Assembly (NCBI RefSeq): GCF_927904885.1
Contig: NZ_CAKMNW010000008.1
Coordinates: 49,524 to 113,523, forward strand
Reading direction: 5' to 3'
Source: Candidatus Nitrotoga sp. M5
GTDB lineage: Bacteria > Pseudomonadota > Gammaproteobacteria > Burkholderiales > Gallionellaceae
DNA: 64,000 nucleotides
Every line of letters begins with the position of its first letter. Position 1 is the stretch's first letter. A model generated the notes under the pieces. The model did not search any database, was not told the origin of the DNA, and saw only the letters and a list, made by a program, of their open reading frames with translations. A program made the translations under genes and the position numbers. This document shows positions 58,034 through 64,000 of the stretch, in pieces.

Positions 58034-59486
58034 GAATATCATTTTAACGGCAGTCATTGCCTTGCTGATCGGCAGTGGCATCGGCTATTGGATATTCTCC
58101 GGCAAGCCTGCCGGATCGGCTAGCAAGCAAGCAGCAATAAGTGAACGTAAAGTGTTGTTCTATCGCAACCCGATGACCCCGGCCAGAACCTCTCCAGTTC
58201 CGGCCAAGGATGAAATGGGCATGGATTATATTCCCGTGTACCAAGAGGATGGTACGGCAACGGATGCGCCAATAGGAACGGTCAAAATTGATCCCACCGT
58301 TGTTCAGAATATTGGCGTCCGGACCACAACCGTGAAGCGTGCCGCCCTCTCCCGAAATATTCGCACGATCGGCCGAGTTACCTATGATGAACAGCGGGTC
58401 GCGCGCCTGCATCCAAAATATGATGGCTGGATTGAGAAATTATTTGTCCATAATACCAGCGATCAAGTCAATATCGGCACTATGCTGGTATCCATATATT
58501 CACCCCAACTTGTGGCTACCCAAGAAGAATATCTCCTTGCACTGAATAGTGCAGAAATACTGAAAAACAGTCCATTTCCGGATATTCGCAATGGTGCAGA
58601 AAGTCTGCTGCGTTCCGCACAAGAACGCTTGAAATTGTTTGACGTGGCGGAACATCAAGTCAAAAAACTCAAAGCCGACCGCAAAGTGATGAAGGACATA
58701 CATATCCACTCACCCTTTAATGGCATTGTAATGAACATCGGTGCGCGCGAAGGCGAACGGATCACCCCTGCAACAGAACTTTTCATGATTACGGATCTGT
58801 CCCGGATCTGGGTGATCGTGGATATCTACGAGGATGATATGTCCTGGGTACATGAAGGCGATATGTCTGAAATGACGGTAGCAGGCATTCCGGGCCGCAT
58901 CTTCACCGGGAAGGTCACCTACATCTATCCGTATCTCGAGGCGAAGACACGCACCATCAAGGTGCGTCTGGAGTTCGACAACCCCGGCCTGCTGCTGAAG
59001 CCGGACATGTTCGCCAATGTGGATATCCAGGCTGACAAACAAGTGGATGCGCTAGTCGTGCCTGCCGAGGCGATCGTGCGAACCGGCACACGGGAACAGG
59101 TGTTCATCCAGCGCGCCCCCGGACGGTTTGAGCCGCGCCAGGTGACGGTCGGCGTGTCAGCGAACGGACAAACCCAGATCGTAAGCGGCCTGATCGAAGG
59201 TGAAATGGTGGTGACCTCCAGCCAGTTTCTGTTGGATTCGGAATCGAAGCTGAAAGAAGCAACCGCGAAGATGATGGATGCAGCCAAGTCTAATTCCGGC
59301 GCAATCTCCGAAGTCAAACCTGCGCCAACCATGCATCCGGGAATGCCGCCCATGGAGACGCATCAGCCTGACATCGGCGGCGCAGACAGCCACCGCCATC
59401 ACAACATGGATGACATGAGTGACATGAAAATGAAGGACGCTGACATGAAGGGTATGGTCGGCATGGATGCGGAGGGCAAGCAATGA
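58026..59486 (+). CDS. cusB: Copper/silver efflux RND periplasmic adaptor (CusB-like)
   Basis: 486 residues from ATG 58026 (GGGGAGGG upstream). Membrane anchor (ILTAVIALLIGSGIGYWIF), a heavy-metal-binding domain VLFYRNPMTP-xx-DEMGMDYIPVY, then barrel-sandwich hybrid, alpha-hairpin and beta-barrel domains typical of membrane fusion proteins (HPKYDGWIEKLFVHNTSDQV, ITDLSRIWVIVDIYEDDM). The C-terminal about 50 residues are Met, His and Asp rich (HRHHNMDDMSDMKMKDADM), likely to bind Cu(I) or Ag(I). Translation is coupled to cusA by ATGA. Confidence 0.93.
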   Translation: MNRNIILTAVIALLIGSGIGYWIFSGKPAGSASKQAAISERKVLFYRNPMTPARTSPVPAKDEMGMDYIPVYQEDGTATDAPIGTVKIDPTVVQNIGVRTTTVKRAALSRNIRTIGRVTYDEQRVARLHPKYDGWIEKLFVHNTSDQVNIGTMLVSIYSPQLVATQEEYLLALNSAEILKNSPFPDIRNGAESLLRSAQERLKLFDVAEHQVKKLKADRKVMKDIHIHSPFNGIVMNIGAREGERITPATELFMITDLSRIWVIVDIYEDDMSWVHEGDMSEMTVAGIPGRIFTGKVTYIYPYLEAKTRTIKVRLEFDNPGLLLKPDMFANVDIQADKQVDALVVPAEAIVRTGTREQVFIQRAPGRFEPRQVTVGVSANGQTQIVSGLIEGEMVVTSSQFLLDSESKLKEATAKMMDAAKSNSGAISEVKPAPTMHPGMPPMETHQPDIGGADSHRHHNMDDMSDMKMKDADMKGMVGMDAEGKQ

Positions 59487-62400
59487 TCCATTCGCTGATT
59501 GATACATCGATCAGGAACCGATTCATGGTATTGATTGCGACGCTACTGATTACCTTAGCCGGTTTCCAGGCAATGCGAACCATACCGCTGGATGCAATTC
59601 CTGATCTGTCCGATGTACAAGTAATTATCTTTACCGGCTTTCCCGGTCAGGCACCGCAAGTGGTGGAAGATCAGGTGACCTATCCGCTGACTACTGCGAT
59701 GCTGTCGGTACCGAAAACCACGGTGGTGCGCGGCTATTCGTTCTTCGGTTTTTCAATGGTGTATGTGATCTTTGAAGACGGCACCGACATGTACTGGGCA
59801 CGCACCCGCGTGCTCGAATATTTGAATTACGCCGCCGATCGCCTGCCCGCTAGCGTCGCGCCTAAATTGGGGCCGGATGCAACCGGCGTGGGTTGGGTGT
59901 ATGAATACGCGCTAGTGGATAAAACCGGTAAACATGACTTGGAGCAGTTGCGCTCGATCCAGGACTGGTATTTGCGCTATCCGCTGCAGACAGTAGACGG
60001 CGTCTCGGAAGTCGCCTCCGTCGGCGGCTATGTCAAGCAGTACCAAGTTGAAGTCAAGCCCGATGCCTTGCTCGCCTACAACATACCGCTATCCAAGGTA
60101 AAGCAGGCCATCCAACGCAGCAACAACGACGTGGGCGGTCGTCTGGTGGAAATGGGCGAGACTGAATACATGGTGCGCGCTGCTGGCTATATCAAGAGCC
60201 TGCACGATCTGGAAGTGATCCCTGTCGGCGTGGACGCGAACGGCACGCCGATTTATCTCAAGCAACTCGCCAATATTCATCTCGGCCCCGAGCTACGCCG
60301 AGGCCTGGTTGAATTGAATGGCGAGGGTGAAGTGGCCGGCGGCGTGGTCATCATGCGCTTTGGCGAGAATGCCATGGCCACCATTAAAGGGGTGCGCGCC
60401 AAGCTGGAAAGCCTGAAAAAAGGACTGCCGGAAGGGGTGGAGATAGTCCCGGTCTATGACAGAGGCGACTTGATTGAACGTGCCGTGGACAACCTCAAGT
60501 TCAAGTTGATCGAGGAATTCGTCGTGGTCGCGCTGATCTGCCTGCTGTTTTTGATGCATGCCAGAAGCGCGCTGGTTGTCATCATCAGCCTGCCAATCGG
60601 GATTTTGATTGCGTTCATGGTCATGCGCTGGCAGGGGCTGTCCGCCAATATCATGTCGCTGGGCGGTATCGCTATTGCCATCGGCACGATGATAGACGGC
60701 GCGATCGTGATGATCGAAAATGCCCACAAACATCTTGAGCGTCTGGGTGAAGCGAACAACAACATAAAGGCAAGATGGAAGGCGGTTGGTGCAGCTTCCA
60801 AAGAAGTCGGCCCAGCGCTGTTCTTCTCGCTGGTGATCATTACCGTTTCGTTTCTGCCGGTGTTCACGCTACAGGCACAGGAAGGGCGAATGTTTTCCCC
60901 GCTGGCGTTCACAAAAACTTATTCCATGGCCGCCGCCGCACTGTTGGCCATCACGCTGGTGCCAGTGCTGATGGGCTTGCTGATACGCGGCAAGATACCG
61001 AGTGAAGAACGCAACCCGATCAATGTCTGGCTGAAACGATTGCATCACCCGCTGCTGGATATTGCCATTCGTCGGCGTGGCGTGACCATCGTGCTTGCAT
61101 TGCTGTTGCTAGCGGCGACGGTTTATCCGGTGCTTAAAACCGGTTCAGAATTCATGCCGCCACTGGATGAGGGCGACGTGTTGTATATGCCGAGCACTTA
61201 CCCAGGCATTTCCATCACCAAAGCGAAAGAGTTGTTGCAACAAACCGATAAAATACTTTCGACTTTCCCTGAAGTACATCACGTGTTCGGCAAGGTTGGT
61301 CGAGCCCAGTCTGCTACCGATGCGGCGCCATTGTCCATGATTGAAACGATCGTGGGCATGAAACCTAAATCCGAATGGCCGAATCCGAACAAGACTACCA
61401 AAGAATTGATCAGCGAGATGGATAATGCGATCCAGCTCCCGGGTGTGGCCAACGCGTGGACCTATCCGATCAAGACGCGTATTGACATGCTCTCCACCGG
61501 CATCAAGACACCGGTCGGGATCAAAGTCTCCGGCCCGGATTTGAATGTGCTGGACAAGGTGGGCGGCGATATTGAAAAGTCGTTGGTCACCATGCCTGAC
61601 ACGTTATCAGCCTTCGCCGACAAGGCGGTTGGCGGTTACTACCTGGATTTCGATATCAAACGCGAAGAGGCGGCGCGCTACGGATTGACCGTGGGTGATG
61701 TGCAGGATGTGGTGCAATCGGCCATCGGAGGCATGAATGTCACTGAAACCGTCGAAGGATTGGAGCGTTATCCGGTAAACCTGCGCTATCCAAGAGAGCT
61801 GCGTGACAACATGGAGTTATTGAAGCGCGTGCTGATGATGACTCCGACGGGCGCGCAGATTCCCATTTCGCTGGTAGCCGAGCTTAAGCTGCGGCGCGGC
61901 CCGTCAGTGGTAAAAACGGAAAATGCCATCCCCAATGCCTGGATTTATGTGGACATCAAGACCAGCGATATCGGCGGCTATGTGGCTGCGGCGAAAAAAC
62001 AGATTGAAAACACGGTCAAACTACCGCCCGGATATTCGCTGGCATGGTCGGGGCAATTTGAGTACATGGAGCGTGCTGCCGCACGCATGAAAATAGTTAT
62101 TCCATTTACCCTGCTGACCATTTTCCTGCTGCTCTATTTCAACTTCCGCAACCTGACAGCGCCCATCGTGGTGATGCTGTCCATCCCGTTCGCGCTGATC
62201 GGCGGTTTCTGGACGGTCTGGCTGCTTGGCTACAACCTGTCGGTGGCCGTGGCGGTCGGTTTCATCGCACTGGCCGGCGTATCAGCCGAAATCGGCGTGC
62301 TGGTGTTGACCTTCATTGACCAGGCAATCGCCCAACGCCGCGTCGAGAAACCTGGCGCGCTGGAAGTGTCAGACATCACAGCAGCGGTGCTGAACGGCAC

Positions 62401-62641
62401 CACCCAGCGTGTGCGGCCCATCGCCATGACCTCCACTGCCACGATCGCCGGCCTAATACCCATCATGTGGGGTGGCGGCACTGGATCAGATGTAATGCAG
62501 CGGATCGCCGCACCGATGATCGGCGGTATGTTTACCGCCACTGTACTATCACTGCTGGTGTTGCCGGTCATTTACGGTTGGGTATTGAATTTGCAGGAAA
62601 ATCGCCGCGGAAATCAAATCTCCGAACTTGGCTTCAAGTGA
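59483..62641 (+). CDS. cusA: Cu(I)/Ag(I) efflux RND transporter (CusA-like)
   Basis: 1052 residues, 12 membrane helices expected in the HME-RND pattern. The TM4 motif is GGIAIAIGTMIDGAIVMIENAHK and the periplasmic segment has YPIKTRIDMLSTGIKTPVGIKVSG, the Met-containing CusA pattern rather than CzcA (which exports Zn, Co and Cd). It uses the proton gradient to push monovalent copper or silver from the periplasm or cytoplasm through CusBC. No cusR or cusS was seen within the window. Confidence 0.93.
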   Translation: MIHSLIDTSIRNRFMVLIATLLITLAGFQAMRTIPLDAIPDLSDVQVIIFTGFPGQAPQVVEDQVTYPLTTAMLSVPKTTVVRGYSFFGFSMVYVIFEDGTDMYWARTRVLEYLNYAADRLPASVAPKLGPDATGVGWVYEYALVDKTGKHDLEQLRSIQDWYLRYPLQTVDGVSEVASVGGYVKQYQVEVKPDALLAYNIPLSKVKQAIQRSNNDVGGRLVEMGETEYMVRAAGYIKSLHDLEVIPVGVDANGTPIYLKQLANIHLGPELRRGLVELNGEGEVAGGVVIMRFGENAMATIKGVRAKLESLKKGLPEGVEIVPVYDRGDLIERAVDNLKFKLIEEFVVVALICLLFLMHARSALVVIISLPIGILIAFMVMRWQGLSANIMSLGGIAIAIGTMIDGAIVMIENAHKHLERLGEANNNIKARWKAVGAASKEVGPALFFSLVIITVSFLPVFTLQAQEGRMFSPLAFTKTYSMAAAALLAITLVPVLMGLLIRGKIPSEERNPINVWLKRLHHPLLDIAIRRRGVTIVLALLLLAATVYPVLKTGSEFMPPLDEGDVLYMPSTYPGISITKAKELLQQTDKILSTFPEVHHVFGKVGRAQSATDAAPLSMIETIVGMKPKSEWPNPNKTTKELISEMDNAIQLPGVANAWTYPIKTRIDMLSTGIKTPVGIKVSGPDLNVLDKVGGDIEKSLVTMPDTLSAFADKAVGGYYLDFDIKREEAARYGLTVGDVQDVVQSAIGGMNVTETVEGLERYPVNLRYPRELRDNMELLKRVLMMTPTGAQIPISLVAELKLRRGPSVVKTENAIPNAWIYVDIKTSDIGGYVAAAKKQIENTVKLPPGYSLAWSGQFEYMERAAARMKIVIPFTLLTIFLLLYFNFRNLTAPIVVMLSIPFALIGGFWTVWLLGYNLSVAVAVGFIALAGVSAEIGVLVLTFIDQAIAQRRVEKPGALEVSDITAAVLNGTTQRVRPIAMTSTATIAGLIPIMWGGGTGSDVMQRIAAPMIGGMFTATVLSLLVLPVIYGWVLNLQENRRGNQISELGFK

Positions 62642-63003
62642 GAGGATTAAAGTGAAAAATTAACAACTCTTTTATCTGACTACCACTTTGGTCGGTATAG
62701 GCACGGAACTGGCCATCGTCGATGTGGTTGAAGGTCATGTGCCGACTCCTAACATTCGTCAACTGCTCAAAACCTTTATATGGGGGCAGCATAGATGAAA
62801 CAGCATCAAACAGGACAGGTGATATTTGTTGTCGTTTAACTGGAAAGCGATCGTTATGAGGATGATGAAAACTGGCTATGGAGACGGGCATGCTGAGAAA
62901 CCATGTGATACTGCGCAACAAAACCTGGCCGAACCATACCGGTCGTATTCACCACAAGAAGCACTCTTACATCAAAAAAAGAACATTTAAGGAGCAAAAA
63001 ATC
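62642..63003. other. Intergenic region with a possible decayed small gene
   Basis: A ribosome-site-led GTG at 62652 opens VKN, then a TAA, then 44 codons with good protein texture (LFYLTTTLVGIGTELAIVD, VVEGHVPTPNIRQLLKTF) to TGA 62798. It is listed as a pseudogene below. Nothing else was seen. Confidence 0.4.
62652..62798 (+). pseudogene. Small decayed frame after cusA
   Basis: AGAGGATTAAA precedes GTG 62652. The third codon is followed by a TAA, after which the frame stays open to 62798. The peptide LTTTLVGIGTELAIVDVVEG looks like a beta-alpha unit. The family is unknown. It may be a small cus-associated gene that has mutated at its fourth codon, or a chance frame. Confidence 0.3.
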
Positions 63004-63624
63004 ATGGTCGAGATTATTCCAAATTTTCATCCAGCAATTGTGCATTTCCCAATTGCCTTTGCCACGGCTGCGGTCGTATTCATCACCACTGGCACGGTAT
63101 TCAGAAGCTGGTCACATGCAACGCAGTGTCTGATGACAGGCCGTTGGATGCTCTGGAGCACAGCATTATTCGCGCTGATTGCTGCCACATTCGGCTGGTT
63201 TGCCTTCAATAGCGTAACTCATGATGAAGTGAGTCATGCCGCCATGACCCTGCATCGTAATTGGGCGCTGGGTACATTGACCGCATTACTTGTGCTCATG
63301 GCTTGGGATGTGTGGCGCGGACATTCTGGAAAGCTGCCTTCATATGGTTTTTTGGGGTTACTTGTTACGGCATGGCTGCTCGTGATGAGTACGGCATGGC
63401 TCGGTGCGGAGCTGGTATATCGCCATGGAATTGGCGTAATGGCCTTGCCCAAAGCAGAAGGACCGAGCCATAGTCACGCAAGCCATAATCATGAGCATTC
63501 GTCAACTGTTGAGCCATCACGAAATGCTGAGCCGGACCAAGAAGCTCTGACTACAGATAGGGCAGCCACAACAAACAAAAATGGTGGTGGGCATACTCAT
63601 GCACCCGGAATGCCACCTCACTAG
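63004..63624 (+). CDS. DUF2231 family membrane protein with His-rich tail
   Basis: 206 residues; ATG 63004 after AAGGAG. FHPAIVHFPIAFATAAVVFI is the DUF2231 signature, with four membrane helices (about 12-32, 45-66, 82-101 and 110-131). The C-terminal soluble part has HSHASHNHEH and HTHAPGMPPH and may bind metal. It is downstream of cusCBA. Its own ribosome site suggests an accessory role in metal handling, though the family function is unknown. Confidence 0.85.
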   Translation: MVEIIPNFHPAIVHFPIAFATAAVVFITTGTVFRSWSHATQCLMTGRWMLWSTALFALIAATFGWFAFNSVTHDEVSHAAMTLHRNWALGTLTALLVLMAWDVWRGHSGKLPSYGFLGLLVTAWLLVMSTAWLGAELVYRHGIGVMALPKAEGPSHSHASHNHEHSSTVEPSRNAEPDQEALTTDRAATTNKNGGGHTHAPGMPPH

Positions 63625-64000
63625 CAGTATTGTCAGACTTAATAATTCGTAGCGGAAATTTAAGCTGGGCAAGGGGTAATTTTCGAGCTTTCACCTTGCG
63701 GCGAAATAGTCATCGCCCTGCCCAATGTGCAGCCGATTTCCTTTAAGCCTGACAGACTGCTTAGCTTAGAATTACGAATATAGAGGACTCAAGATTGCAT
63801 AAGTTTTGACTGTATTCCAGCAGCAGTCAAAGCATCGTTGGAGACATCCTGGCAATCAATGAGCGGAGAGCAAAATAACAAACACAGTATCACCACTTGG
63901 GCCAGGGCTTGGGCTTGGTATTGGTTAGAGCGTATTCATTAACTAAGATGGCGGAGCAGTCGAACCGCTCGGGGGCGGGGGTAACTTGGATGCATCGGGG
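63625..64000. other. Window end, nothing recognised
   Basis: 376 nt without a gene on either strand. No hairpin with a T-run was found after the DUF2231 gene. Confidence 0.4.

Noticed and set aside
1..64000. CRISPR array or prophage
   Set aside because: No regular spaced direct repeats and no phage structural genes were seen; the holin-like gene sits in the ahcY-metF operon and is a common chromosomal membrane protein.
1..64000. tRNA or rRNA genes
   Set aside because: No cloverleaf-bearing conserved TTCRANYC stretches or rRNA signatures were recognised by eye; a tRNAscan run would settle it.

Overview
The window is a chromosomal stretch from a Gram-negative bacterium, most likely a betaproteobacterium of the Nitrosomonadales/Gallionellaceae kind. 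The evidence is gene order and family resemblance: hemA-prfA-prmC, rpe-gph-trpE, algH-ruvX-pyrB-pyrC', ahcY-metF behind an SAH riboswitch, gcvTHP behind a glycine riboswitch, and many c-type cytochrome and c-di-GMP genes. No rRNA or tRNA gene was seen, so genus is not fixed.

Layout. 1-3.2 kb: a truncated heme-sensor histidine kinase, a HicAB toxin-antitoxin pair with a shortened antitoxin, and an IS630 remnant. 3.3-11.1 kb: a thioredoxin-fold protein, oligopeptidase A, a REC-GAF-GGDEF-EAL protein and a HAMP-PAS histidine kinase, followed by a decayed IS200-type element. 11.9-18.3 kb: pyrimidine genes with a non-catalytic dihydroorotase, then the ahcY/metF methyl-cycle operon. 18.9-25.2 kb: a MOSC protein, Tpx and the glycine cleavage operon, with a gcvP that looks foreign. 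26.5-42.3 kb: core housekeeping genes (gmk, rpoZ, pabB, rpe, gph, trpE with a Trp-rich leader peptide, xthA, dacB, bioA, prmC, prfA, hemA, apaG). 42.3-45 kb: a 2Fe-2S ferredoxin-like protein, hydrolase, HemJ and an RNA methyltransferase. 45.2-48 kb: a glycine betaine synthesis pair (GSMT/SDMT) between an IS4-type scrap and a decayed group II intron reverse transcriptase. 48-56 kb: gene-poor, with two tandem tiny secreted peptides, a diheme peroxidase, a tetraheme cytochrome and a decayed partial copy of it, and a dual-REC diguanylate cyclase. 56-63.6 kb: a CusCBA-type copper/silver efflux operon and a DUF2231 membrane protein.

How parts connect. Several genes meet at one-carbon and SAM metabolism: glycine cleavage feeds methylene-THF, MetF reduces it, AhcY clears SAH, and GSMT/SDMT spend three SAM per betaine. 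Three RNA-based controls are visible: an SAH riboswitch, a tandem glycine riboswitch with terminator, and a trp leader. The window also holds a family of five dispersed 137-184 bp repeats with matching inverted ends, one of which supplies the stop codon and tail of a methyltransferase gene. Decayed mobile elements are frequent, which points to a genome with past IS activity and ongoing pseudogene loss.
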